Below, piece by piece: positions 50,531 through 58,878 of a stretch of DNA of 64,000 nucleotides. Each line of letters opens with the position of its first letter. The stretch's first letter is position 1. The notes beneath the pieces are model-generated. The model did not search any database. It worked only from the letters and a program-made list of their open reading frames with translations, and was not told the DNA's origin. The translations under genes were made by a program, and so were the position numbers. The stretch covers positions 186,001 to 250,000 of the forward strand of contig NZ_SJSO01000007.1 of the NCBI RefSeq assembly GCF_004331735.1, written 5' to 3'. The stretch comes from Pedobacter psychrodurus. GTDB lineage: Bacteria > Bacteroidota > Bacteroidia > Sphingobacteriales > Sphingobacteriaceae.

Positions 50531-51382
50531 ATGAAAACTCAAAAAACACCTGCAAAACAAAATAGCCAACCAGGCATAGAAGCTAAAATGAACCCTAGGC
50601 CTGAAGTAATTAAGGCTAGCTACAAAGGCGCAGATAAGTTAATTGATAAGGTAGCATTAATTACTGGTGGAGATAGTGGCATTGGTCGTTCGGTAGCAGT
50701 TCATTTTGCACGAGAAGGTGCTAATGTGGCAATTGTTTATTTAGATGAAGATATTGATGCAAAGGAAACGCAAAAAATGGTTGAGGCAGAAGGTAGAAAC
50801 TGCCTCTTGATTAAAGGTGACGTTAAGAAGCCTGCTTTTTGCAAAAAGGCAGTAAAAGACACCGTTAAAAAATTTGGAAAAATTAATATATTGGTTAATA
50901 ACGCGGGAATGCAGGTTCCGCAGAAAGATCTAATAAAAATCGACAACAAACAGCTGGAAGATACTTTCCGTACGAACATATTTGGTTATTTTTATTTCGC
51001 ACATGAGGTGCTTGAGCATTTTCAATCGGGCGATACCATTATCAATACCACTTCGGTAACGGCATACCGTTCATCGCCAAATTTAATCGATTACTCCTCT
51101 ACCAAGGGAGCTATTACTTCTTTTACACGTTCGCTGGCTACAAACCTGGCTAAAACTGGCATTCGGGTAAATGCGGTTGCACCAGGCCCGGTGTGGACAC
51201 CTCTTATCGTATCTACCTTTGATGAAAAAAAGATTAAATCTTTTGGATCACAAACCGCTATGGAAAGGGCAGGGCAGCCCTCAGAGATTGGGCCGTCTTA
51301 TGTTTTCCTTGCTTCGGATGATGCCTCTTTTATTACCGGACAGGTAATACATGTTAATGGCGGAGAAGTGGTAAATGGGTAA
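50531..51382 (+). CDS. SDR-family NAD(P)-dependent oxidoreductase with N-terminal extension
   Basis: This 283-residue short-chain dehydrogenase has a 40-residue polar N-terminal extension, as in the YghA group. The cofactor loop is ALITGGDSGIGRSVA, the structural motif is NNAG, and the catalytic Tyr and Lys lie in YSSTKGA; the Ser lies upstream in TTSVTAYRSS. The C-terminus FITGQVIHVNGGEVVNG closes the fold. Substrate is not predictable; relatives act on aldehydes or sugars and are often stress-induced. The ion-channel gene follows after 31 bp on the same strand. Confidence 0.9.
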   Translation: MKTQKTPAKQNSQPGIEAKMNPRPEVIKASYKGADKLIDKVALITGGDSGIGRSVAVHFAREGANVAIVYLDEDIDAKETQKMVEAEGRNCLLIKGDVKKPAFCKKAVKDTVKKFGKINILVNNAGMQVPQKDLIKIDNKQLEDTFRTNIFGYFYFAHEVLEHFQSGDTIINTTSVTAYRSSPNLIDYSSTKGAITSFTRSLATNLAKTGIRVNAVAPGPVWTPLIVSTFDEKKIKSFGSQTAMERAGQPSEIGPSYVFLASDDASFITGQVIHVNGGEVVNG

Positions 51383-51413
51383 TTTTGTTACCTTTAAATC
51401 TACCTAAAAAACT

Positions 51414-52238
51414 ATGGCATCAGAATCACCTAAAGATTGGCGTTTTAAACTTCACGAAGTTATCTACGAATCGAATACACCTGCAGGTAAAGCTTTTGAT
51501 GTGGGCTTATTGATTGCCATTTTTTCTAGCATTATTGTAGTGATGCTCGATAGTATTGTCAGCATTCATCAGCAATATGGTAAGTTGTTTAACATTACGG
51601 AGTGGGTTTTTGCTGCGCTTTTCACCGTCGAATATATTTTAAGGTTGGTCAGTATCAAAAAACCGATTCGATATGTGATCAGTCCTCTAGGAATTATTGA
51701 TCTGATTGCGTTGTTACCATCTTACTTGAGTATCTTTTTTATTGGTGCACAATCTTTACTGGTTTTTAGGGCATTAAGGCTGCTCCGGGTATTCAGGATT
51801 TTCAAACTCGGCCATTTCTTAACGGAAATTAATTTCCTAACCCAGGCGTTAAAAAGCAGTGTACGTAAGATCAGCATATTTCTGCTAACTGTTTTAACCA
51901 TAACGGTTATCCTGGGTTCGATCATGTATCTGGTTGAGCAACGTGAAAATGGATTTTCGAATATTCCTGAAAGCATTTATTGGGCTATCGTTACCATCAC
52001 AACTGTTGGTTATGGCGATATTTCGCCTATTACACCATTGGGTAAATTTGTAGCCTCTGTGGTTATGCTAATTGGTTACGCCATTATTGCAGTGCCTACC
52101 GGAATCATTACTCATGATATTGCTGTTGCCGCCAGACAGAAAAAAGAGATGCCCGAATCGTGTCCAAGCTGTAGCAGGGAAGGACATGATAGTGATGCGC
52201 TGTTTTGTAAGCATTGCGGATCATCTTTGTTTAAATGA
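51414..52238 (+). CDS. Voltage-gated-type K+ channel with C-terminal zinc ribbon
   Basis: A six-helix ion channel of 274 residues. S4 has regularly spaced arginines (FRALRLLRVFRIFKLG), and the pore loop carries the K+ selectivity filter TTVGYGD before helix S6. The C-terminal 25 residues contain two C-x2-C pairs (SCPSCSRE and FCKHCGSS), a zinc-ribbon-like knuckle not present in classical KvAP-like channels. It could bind a metal or act as an assembly or regulatory module. It probably shares a transcript with the SDR gene upstream (31 bp gap). Confidence 0.9.
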   Translation: MASESPKDWRFKLHEVIYESNTPAGKAFDVGLLIAIFSSIIVVMLDSIVSIHQQYGKLFNITEWVFAALFTVEYILRLVSIKKPIRYVISPLGIIDLIALLPSYLSIFFIGAQSLLVFRALRLLRVFRIFKLGHFLTEINFLTQALKSSVRKISIFLLTVLTITVILGSIMYLVEQRENGFSNIPESIYWAIVTITTVGYGDISPITPLGKFVASVVMLIGYAIIAVPTGIITHDIAVAARQKKEMPESCPSCSREGHDSDALFCKHCGSSLFK

Positions 52239-52265
52239 AAAATGCCAGATAATTACGATCTGGCA
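52238..52265 (-). terminator. Terminator of the acidic-protein gene
   Basis: TGCCAGAT (52243-52250) and ATCTGGCA (52258-52265) form a perfect 8-bp stem. On the minus strand five T follow (52242-52238). It overlaps the last base of the channel gene and may act in both directions. Confidence 0.7.
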
Positions 52266-52290
52266 CCTTGTATTTTGAATAACGAATTGC

Positions 52291-52599
52291 TTAAAGCATT
52301 TCGTCGTCTTTCTTTTCGTAAGCGTTTGGATCTTTATCCAATTCCTCTACATCAGATTGGTTATAATCTTCAGTTTCGCTATCATCCACTTCTTCATCCT
52401 CTTCAGGTTCTTCGATTTCTTCATTTAGCTGCGTGCCTTCACCATCAGCAAATGGAACCTCATCCTCAGTGTATTCGTCATCTTCGGTTGGCTCTGGTGT
52501 AACGTGCCCTTCAGGAGCATTTCCTTCCGATCGGTTAATCTGAAACTGTTCGATATTTTGAATTTCTTCTTCTGGTTGGTTGTTTTCTTGATTTTCCAT
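52291..52599 (-). CDS. Highly acidic, probably disordered protein (102 residues)
   Basis: About 40 per cent of residues are Asp or Glu, with clusters such as EEIEEPEEDEEVDD and few hydrophobics, so the chain is probably unfolded. No domain is recognised. The clean start, its own terminator (52238-52265), and convergence with the channel gene support a real gene. Similar short acidic proteins are common in Sphingobacteriaceae, without known roles. The complementary frame on the plus strand is an artefact of the repetitive composition. Confidence 0.65.
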   Translation of the reverse strand: MENQENNQPEEEIQNIEQFQINRSEGNAPEGHVTPEPTEDDEYTEDEVPFADGEGTQLNEEIEEPEEDEEVDDSETEDYNQSDVEELDKDPNAYEKKDDEML

Positions 52600-52768
52600 A
52601 GTATAAGTCTTTTATAGTAAAACAGGATTGGATCGGATTAAGTTTAGAGAAAACATAAAATATTAAACCCCTGGTGTTGTACGTTTTTTAAATGAAGAAT
52701 ATGATTTGTTCAAACTTTTAAGGGCTAAAAAAGGTTATGGTGAGGTAACACCTTTAAAATGTTGTGCG

Positions 52769-53455
52769 ATGAAAAACTATTTCTATACCCTTACATTAAG
52801 TACAGTTGGAATAACAATTTTAGCCGCATCATTTAACTGTTCATTATATGGAAATGAACAGAAGTTGCTAAAATCTACTAAGGCAATTTACCAACTAGAC
52901 AGTTTAACAACTGCACGATTTTTGCAACGGGCAGCTCTTGCGGGCATGAAAGAAGTATTAATAGGTGAAATTGCAGCAAATAAGGCAGTCGGTAAAAAAG
53001 TTAAAGCCTTCGGCCAGATGATGGTTGCTGAGCATATCAAAGCCAATGAAGAATTGAGGGCATTGGCAAAACTTAAAAAAGTAGACCTCCCTATGAGTAC
53101 ACCGGAAGGTGGACAACGTCCAGATGGGAGGGTTGATTCTTCACCCGAAAATTTGAGGGATACTTCTCGTAATAAGAATACTGGAGGTGAGGCTGGTAAT
53201 ACAGGTCAATCAAAAACTGATAATGGTGTTAATGAAGCTGATGTAAACACTGCTAAAGAAAAGCTTATTGGATTAAGTGGGATTGTGTTCGATAAAGCTT
53301 ATATCGAAATGATGGTTTCAGACCATCAAATGGCTGTTGCATTATTTGAAAAGGCTGCTCAGTCAAACGATGGTGCGGTTAAAGCATATGCCAGTAAATA
53401 TTTACCAGTATTGAAAAAACATTTAAAACAGATTAAAGCCTTGGCCAAAAATTAA
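52769..53455 (+). CDS. Exported DUF4142 (ferritin-like helical) protein
   Basis: The 228-residue product starts at the ATG at 52769, giving a signal peptide (TLSTVGITILAAS); an in-frame TTG at 52706 is less likely. The DUF4142 four-helix bundle is visible in FLQRAALAGMKEVLIGEIAANKAV, KKVKAFGQMMVAEHIKANEEL, and the C-terminal YIEMMVSDHQMAVALFEKAA. A hydrophilic insert rich in Gly, Asn and Thr (about residues 95-150) splits the bundle, longer than usual. Function is unknown; members are often exported and induced in stress. Not linked to the PUL that follows. Confidence 0.85.
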   Translation: MKNYFYTLTLSTVGITILAASFNCSLYGNEQKLLKSTKAIYQLDSLTTARFLQRAALAGMKEVLIGEIAANKAVGKKVKAFGQMMVAEHIKANEELRALAKLKKVDLPMSTPEGGQRPDGRVDSSPENLRDTSRNKNTGGEAGNTGQSKTDNGVNEADVNTAKEKLIGLSGIVFDKAYIEMMVSDHQMAVALFEKAAQSNDGAVKAYASKYLPVLKKHLKQIKALAKN

Positions 53456-53518
53456 TCCTGTGATATTAGCTGTTCTGAAATAATGTGCTTAATAATCTTC
53501 TAAATCGATTTATATTGG

Positions 53519-53548
53519 TTTGATAAGTTTAAATATTTAATATATTTG
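53519..53548 (+). promoter_or_regulatory. Promoter of the ECF sigma factor gene
   Basis: TTTG (53519-53522), 18 bases, then TATATTTG (53541-53548): exact matches to both Bacteroidota promoter elements. Transcription near 53555 leaves a leader of only about 13 bases before the ATG at 53568. Confidence 0.7.
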
Positions 53549-53567
53549 TTTATCCCTAACCAAATAT

Positions 53568-54146
53568 ATGTCTCCAATAAACCATGATGTAGATGTAGAA
53601 TTGTTCATCCGTTTACAACAGGATGATCATGCTGCATATACAGAAATTTATGGTAAGTACAGCAGGTTATTATATACCCATGCCTATAAAAAGGTTGGCG
53701 ATAGGGAGCTGGCCAGAGATTTGGTACAGGATTTATTTACTACGCTTTGGCTAAAACGGCATGAAATTATCATCAAAACTGCTCCATCCGCGTACTTATA
53801 TACCGCACTTAGAAACCGCGTTTTGGATCATGTTGCACATCAAAATATTGCTTCTAATTATGTATCTTATTTAGAAAACTACACACTCGAAACGAATGAT
53901 TTAACCGATCATTTAATCAGGCATAAACAATTAATGCAGCTTATCGAACAGGAAATTGCTGCCTTGCCAGAAAAAATGCGCCAAATTTTTGAATTGAGCA
54001 GGAAAGAACATTTAAGCCATAAAGAAATTGCTGCCGAACTCGGCATTTCAGAGCAGACGGTGCGGAAACAGATCCAGAATGCCCTTAAAATTATGCGCCC
54101 TAAACTGAGCGTTATTTTGGCCTTGATTTTTTTATTCGAAAAATAA
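53568..54146 (+). CDS. ECF sigma factor of the SusC/SusD-locus type
   Basis: The 192-residue sigma-70 factor has region 2 (AARDLVQDLFTTLW with the preceding YTEIYGKYSRLLYTHAYK) and region 4 (LPEKMRQIFELSRKEHLSHKEIAAELGISEQTVRKQI), with no region 3. It pairs with the FecR-type anti-sigma factor gene that follows after 78 bp, and both precede a SusC/D pair. In such trans-envelope systems glycan binding at the TonB-linked receptor releases the sigma factor to switch on the locus. A standard promoter lies just upstream. Confidence 0.92.
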   Translation: MSPINHDVDVELFIRLQQDDHAAYTEIYGKYSRLLYTHAYKKVGDRELARDLVQDLFTTLWLKRHEIIIKTAPSAYLYTALRNRVLDHVAHQNIASNYVSYLENYTLETNDLTDHLIRHKQLMQLIEQEIAALPEKMRQIFELSRKEHLSHKEIAAELGISEQTVRKQIQNALKIMRPKLSVILALIFLFEK

Positions 54147-54223
54147 TTATTTTTTTTCTACCCCATAAGGTTTAGTCGCCCGTCTATAGTTTAATGAGCA
54201 TAAGAAAGGTGTTCAATAAACCA

Positions 54224-55360
54224 ATGCAAACTAACCAAATTCAAGATTTACTTAAAAGATATCTCGCAGGGGAATGTACCGAAGAAGAAAAAGCCTTGGT
54301 AGAAAGTTCCTATCTGGATTATCATGCCAATGCCGTTCCTTTAACTGAACATGAGATAGCTGATGATTTAGCGGCAATAGCAGCCAACCTGCCAAAAGAG
54401 AAGCAACCCGAAGTCTTTTTATTATTTAAAAAGATGATTGCTGCAGCGGCAGTATTAGTAATTGTGGCATCCATTGTAATTTATTTTGCTATCCAGCCAA
54501 AGAATAACTTTACTGCGAAAATAGCCAACCCAACAGATAAGATTTTGCCAGGTACAGATAAAGCCATTTTAACATTGGCCGATGGACGTAAAATTATTCT
54601 CGATAAAAAAGCATCTACTTTAGTTTTAGACAGCCTTGCTGGGATACGCATCAAAAAAACAGCCAAAGGAGAACTGGTTTACGAAGTGTTGAATGTTGAA
54701 AAAAACGCCACCAATCTAAATGCTTTTAATAAGATAGAAACACCGCGTGGCAGTCAGTACAAGATTATATTGCCTGATGGCTCTAATGTTTGGCTAAACG
54801 CATCATCATCTCTAAAATATCCTGTAATTTTTGAGGGTAAGAAAAGAAATGTAGAACTAACGGGTGAAGCCTATTTCGAAGTTTCTAAAAATAAGGAAAT
54901 GCCTTTTGTGGTGCATACCCAAACGCAAGATGTTCAGGTATTGGGAACGCATTTTAATATCAATGCTTACCCTGATGAAACAGAAACTACAACTACCTTA
55001 TTAGAAGGAAAGGTATTGGTGAGCAAAGGGGCTGAAAGTAAAATGATGAAACCCGGCGAGCAGGTAGTTAACTTTAGTCGTTCGAGGATTTTAGAGCTGA
55101 GTACAATGACCGATGCTGCTGAAAGTATCGCCTGGAAAAACGGCTTGTTTTTATTCAATCACAATAATTTATACTCCATAATGAACCAGATTTCGAGGTG
55201 GTACGACATTGAAGTTGATTATGAAGGGGATTTTAACAAGCAATATTATAGCGGAACGATTTCGCGGTTTGGAAAAGTTACCGATGTACTAAAAACAATG
55301 GAATTAACCGGTTCAGTGAAATTTAAAATTGTAGGGAGGAGGATCGTCGTTATGAAATAA
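54224..55360 (+). CDS. FecR-type anti-sigma factor
   Basis: The protein (378 residues from the ATG at 54224; an in-frame ATG at 54194 is also possible) has a cytoplasmic sigma-binding N-terminal region (LLKRYLAGECTEEEKALVE), one membrane helix (AAAAVLVIVASIVIYFA, near residues 72-90), and a periplasmic FecR domain (TPRGSQYKIILPDGSNVWLNASS, then LTGEAYFEVSKNKEMPFVVHT). A DUF4974 domain closes it. It should hold the neighbouring ECF sigma factor and receive the signal from the N-terminal STN domain of the SusC protein encoded next. Confidence 0.91.
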   Translation: MQTNQIQDLLKRYLAGECTEEEKALVESSYLDYHANAVPLTEHEIADDLAAIAANLPKEKQPEVFLLFKKMIAAAAVLVIVASIVIYFAIQPKNNFTAKIANPTDKILPGTDKAILTLADGRKIILDKKASTLVLDSLAGIRIKKTAKGELVYEVLNVEKNATNLNAFNKIETPRGSQYKIILPDGSNVWLNASSSLKYPVIFEGKKRNVELTGEAYFEVSKNKEMPFVVHTQTQDVQVLGTHFNINAYPDETETTTTLLEGKVLVSKGAESKMMKPGEQVVNFSRSRILELSTMTDAAESIAWKNGLFLFNHNNLYSIMNQISRWYDIEVDYEGDFNKQYYSGTISRFGKVTDVLKTMELTGSVKFKIVGRRIVVMK

Positions 55361-55384
55361 GCCATACTCAACCGGCTTAAAAAA

Positions 55385-55414
55385 GACCCGAAGTGTTTTG
55401 AGCCACTTCAGGTC
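55385..55414 (+). other. Intercistronic hairpin between fecR and susC
   Basis: GACC-c-GAAGTG (55385-55395) pairs with CACTTC-a-GGTC (55404-55414) around an 8-base loop, one mismatch. No U tract follows on the plus strand, so it may be a processing or stability element rather than a terminator. The six A before it would give a U tract only on the minus strand, where there is no gene. Confidence 0.5.
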
Positions 55415-55485
55415 GATTGGACAAGCCAAAAATGCAAATCAAATAAACCTATTTCGACACAAGTTACATTTAACTTACTAACCAA

Positions 55486-58400
55486 ATGTATAAATTTTTT
55501 AACACAACTACATGCTGTGGGCAACCCCTCATGTCATTTAAATTTCTCATCCGCATGAAATTTATATTGATTTTAATGTTTGCTTTTGTGGTACAGCTCA
55601 ATGCAAGTACCCATGCTCAAAACATCAATTTAAGCGTAAATAATGCCGCTATCGATAAAGTTTTAAAGGCCCTGCGTTTACAGAGCAATTATAATTTTTA
55701 TTACGAAGATGCATTGATTAAATCTGCCAATCCCATTACGCTAACCGCCATAAACGAACCTTTTTTAAAGGTGTTGGAGAAATGTTTTGCAGGGCAGCCC
55801 TTTACCTATGTAATCGAACAAAGAACAATCGTATTACGTAAAAGAAATACAAATCCGCTAACCGAAAAAGATGAGATTATCATAAAAGGTAAGGTGCTTG
55901 ATGAAACCAACCAGGCCATCCCGGGTGCAACAGTAAAAATTAAAGGCGGTACACTAACAGTTGCTACCAATCCAAATGGAGAATTTACAATCAAAGCGCA
56001 GGAAGATGCAACCTTGCTGATCAGTTTTATTGGTTACGATCCGCAAGAAGTACCCATCGAAAAAAGAAAGAATTTAACAATTATTTTAAAGCCTGTAAAC
56101 AATTCTTTAAATGAGGTTGTGGTGGTGGCTTTCGGGCAGAAACAGAGAAAGATTGAAACTTTGGGTGCCCAATCTACTTTAGATGTTGAATCTTTAAAAC
56201 AGCCCGTAGCCAATATCTCCACCGTTTTAGCGGGCCGTGTTTCGGGCCTGGTGGGTGTTCAAAGAAGTGGGGAGCCTGGTAGAGATGGTGCCGATTTATG
56301 GATCAGGGGCGTAATTACAACAGGAAATAATACACCGTTAATTTTGGTTGATGGTGTAGAAAGGGCTTTTAGCAATATCGATCCTAATGATATAGAGAGT
56401 TTTTCTATTTTGAAAGATGCATCTTCTACCTCTGTTTATGGCGTTAGGGGTGCAAATGGCGTAATTTTAATCACAACCAAAAGAGGTAAAGCCGGACGTA
56501 CAGATATTAATTTAGATTACTACCAGGGGCTTACCCAGTTTACCCGTGTACCAGAAACGGCAGATGGTGTAACCTATATGCAGATGGCCAATGAGGCCAA
56601 TACCACCAGAGGTGGAAATCCCATTTATTCTGAAGACCTGATTAATAAAACGTTTACACAGGTAGATCCGTATTTGTATCCAAACGTAAACTGGTTTGAT
56701 GAAATTTTTAATGATTTTGGCCACAACCGCAAAGCAAACCTAAGTATTAGAGGTGGAGGAGAAAAATCTACCTACTATGTTTCTGCAGGTTATTATGATG
56801 AAACAGGTTTGTTTAAAACAGATGGATTACAGCAATACAACTCCTCTATTAAATATTCGAGGGTAAATTTCAGTTCAGCTTTAACCTTAAAAGCAACCAA
56901 AAGCACCACGATTGATTTAGGAATTAAAGGCTGGTTATCTAACGGGAATTACCCTGGTACAGGTACTAGTGATATTTTTGCGAACTCGCTAAAAACATAT
57001 CCAATTTTGTATCCGGTAATGTATCCGGATAATAGAGAACCCTTTTTATCTACAGGTGGTGGTTTGTATAGTTCGTACGGACTGCTTACAAACAGAGGTT
57101 ATTCTACAACCTATGAGAATCAGATCATGTCTGATATTCGGGTTACGCAAGATTTGGGTAGCCTTGTTAAGGGTTTGTCGTCGCATTTATTATACTCATT
57201 TGATGCGACCAATACCAATACACTTGCGAGGGGGAAAACGCCAACAACTTATTACGCCACATCAAGAAATGCGGCGGGTGATCTAGTTTATAGCAGCATT
57301 AACCCTGGTCAGGATTATCTTTCGTTTTCAAGATCAAATGGGGGTAGCCGTCAGTTTTATTTGGAAGGCGCCATAAATTATGCCCGTACTTTTGGGAAAC
57401 ATAAGTTAGGTGGACTTGCTTTGTATTACCAAAGTGATAAGGTGAGTGCAACAGCTGGAGATTTAATTGGTTCTATCCCTTACCGAAGTTTAGGTGGAGT
57501 AGGTCGGGCCACTTATTCTTATGATGATCGTTATTTGGCCGAAGTTACCTTTGGATATAATGGAGCCGAAAATTTTGCTCCTGATAAACGTTATGGTTTC
57601 TTTCCTTCTTATGCTGTTGGATGGGTAATTTCTAATGAAAAATTTTATGGAAATGCCAACCAGATCTTCCAATTAATAAAACTACGAGCTTCGTATGGAA
57701 CTGTAGGAAGCAGTAATATTGGCGGAAGGCGCTTTTCTTACATCGGAACTGTAGGTAATGCAGGCAATGCTTATCAATATGGACAGGTTAGAGGCGATAA
57801 TGTGCTTCAGGGAATAGATATTGCCGATTACCCTGTTGATGCCACCTGGGAAACCGAAAAAGATTTAAATCTGGGCTTAGAACTTAAAACCTGGAACAAT
57901 GCGCTGAGCCTGCAGTTTGATGTATTTAGCCGTAAACGTGAGAATATTTTTACAGTAAGAAAAAGTGTTCCTGATTTTGTGGGCGTTAGAAATAACCTCT
58001 TAGGTAATTTAGGTAAAACAGAGGCAAAAGGAATCGATTTTACAGGAAATTTTGATAAAAATTTTGGTGCTTTTTCAATGTCTCTGCAAGGCACATTTAC
58101 CTATAATAAAAATAAAGTGATCGAAGATGATTCGCCAACTCCAGCATTTCCATGGCAGGAATCGAGAGGTCAATCTGTTTTTACAAGAACGGGATATATC
58201 GCTGATGGATTTTATACACAAGCTGAAATAGATAACCCTGCAGTAGCCCGAACAACCGGTGTAGTACAAGCTGGTGATCTGAAATTCAGAGATTTAAACG
58301 GTGATGGCACCATCAATGCAGACGATCGGACTTTCATTGGTAAAGATCAGGTACCTCAGATTTTATATGGTTTTGGTGGAACATTTGGCTATAAAGGTTT

Positions 58401-58860
58401 TTCTTTAGGCGCATTTTTTCAGGGTACGGGATCAGTTGATTTTTATTTCGCAAATGAGTTTATGCCATTTAGAAACGGTTCGGCAAAAGGAAGTTTGTAT
58501 GTCAATGTATTAGATCGCTGGACACCTCAAAACCCACGGCAAGATGCTTTTTATCCGCGTCTTTCATACGGTGCCGATATCAATCAAAATTATGCTACAA
58601 ACAGCCACTTTTTAATCAATGGTCGTTTCCTCAGACTTAAAACTTTGGATTTTGGCTATACCTTTAAAAAGGAAGCCATTTCATTTATGGGCTTGCAGAA
58701 ACTCAGGCTGTATTTCATAGGCTATAACCTCTTTACCATAAGTCCTTTTAAATACTGGGACCCTGAGTTAGGAGGGGGGACAGATTCCGGACCCCGAAGT
58801 TCTGGGACTTCCTATCCCAATATCAAAACCTACAGTTTAGGTGTAAGTGCTACTTTTTAA
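55486..58860 (+). CDS. SusC-like TonB-linked outer-membrane transporter with STN signalling domain
   Basis: At 1124 residues it is a full-length SusC homologue. The order is signal peptide near 25-45 (FAFVVQLNASTHAQ), STN domain at about 50-115 (INLSVNNAAIDKVLKALR), CarboxypepD_reg-like domain at about 130-205, plug at about 210-340 with the family box LIRGV-type stretch DLWIRGVITTGNNTPLILVDG, then a 22-strand barrel ending KTYSLGVSATF. It imports glycan fragments delivered by the SusD partner encoded 18 bp downstream. The STN domain should contact the FecR protein upstream, so receptor and regulator form one signalling unit. Confidence 0.94.
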   Translation: MYKFFNTTTCCGQPLMSFKFLIRMKFILILMFAFVVQLNASTHAQNINLSVNNAAIDKVLKALRLQSNYNFYYEDALIKSANPITLTAINEPFLKVLEKCFAGQPFTYVIEQRTIVLRKRNTNPLTEKDEIIIKGKVLDETNQAIPGATVKIKGGTLTVATNPNGEFTIKAQEDATLLISFIGYDPQEVPIEKRKNLTIILKPVNNSLNEVVVVAFGQKQRKIETLGAQSTLDVESLKQPVANISTVLAGRVSGLVGVQRSGEPGRDGADLWIRGVITTGNNTPLILVDGVERAFSNIDPNDIESFSILKDASSTSVYGVRGANGVILITTKRGKAGRTDINLDYYQGLTQFTRVPETADGVTYMQMANEANTTRGGNPIYSEDLINKTFTQVDPYLYPNVNWFDEIFNDFGHNRKANLSIRGGGEKSTYYVSAGYYDETGLFKTDGLQQYNSSIKYSRVNFSSALTLKATKSTTIDLGIKGWLSNGNYPGTGTSDIFANSLKTYPILYPVMYPDNREPFLSTGGGLYSSYGLLTNRGYSTTYENQIMSDIRVTQDLGSLVKGLSSHLLYSFDATNTNTLARGKTPTTYYATSRNAAGDLVYSSINPGQDYLSFSRSNGGSRQFYLEGAINYARTFGKHKLGGLALYYQSDKVSATAGDLIGSIPYRSLGGVGRATYSYDDRYLAEVTFGYNGAENFAPDKRYGFFPSYAVGWVISNEKFYGNANQIFQLIKLRASYGTVGSSNIGGRRFSYIGTVGNAGNAYQYGQVRGDNVLQGIDIADYPVDATWETEKDLNLGLELKTWNNALSLQFDVFSRKRENIFTVRKSVPDFVGVRNNLLGNLGKTEAKGIDFTGNFDKNFGAFSMSLQGTFTYNKNKVIEDDSPTPAFPWQESRGQSVFTRTGYIADGFYTQAEIDNPAVARTTGVVQAGDLKFRDLNGDGTINADDRTFIGKDQVPQILYGFGGTFGYKGFSLGAFFQGTGSVDFYFANEFMPFRNGSAKGSLYVNVLDRWTPQNPRQDAFYPRLSYGADINQNYATNSHFLINGRFLRLKTLDFGYTFKKEAISFMGLQKLRLYFIGYNLFTISPFKYWDPELGGGTDSGPRSSGTSYPNIKTYSLGVSATF

Positions 58861-58878
58861 CTTTAAAATCCTTAGGAT

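Noticed and set aside
52242..52502. 86-codon frame on the plus strand
   Set aside because: It is the complement of the acidic protein gene at 52291-52599; its His/Leu-rich content follows from the GAA/GAT-rich opposite strand.
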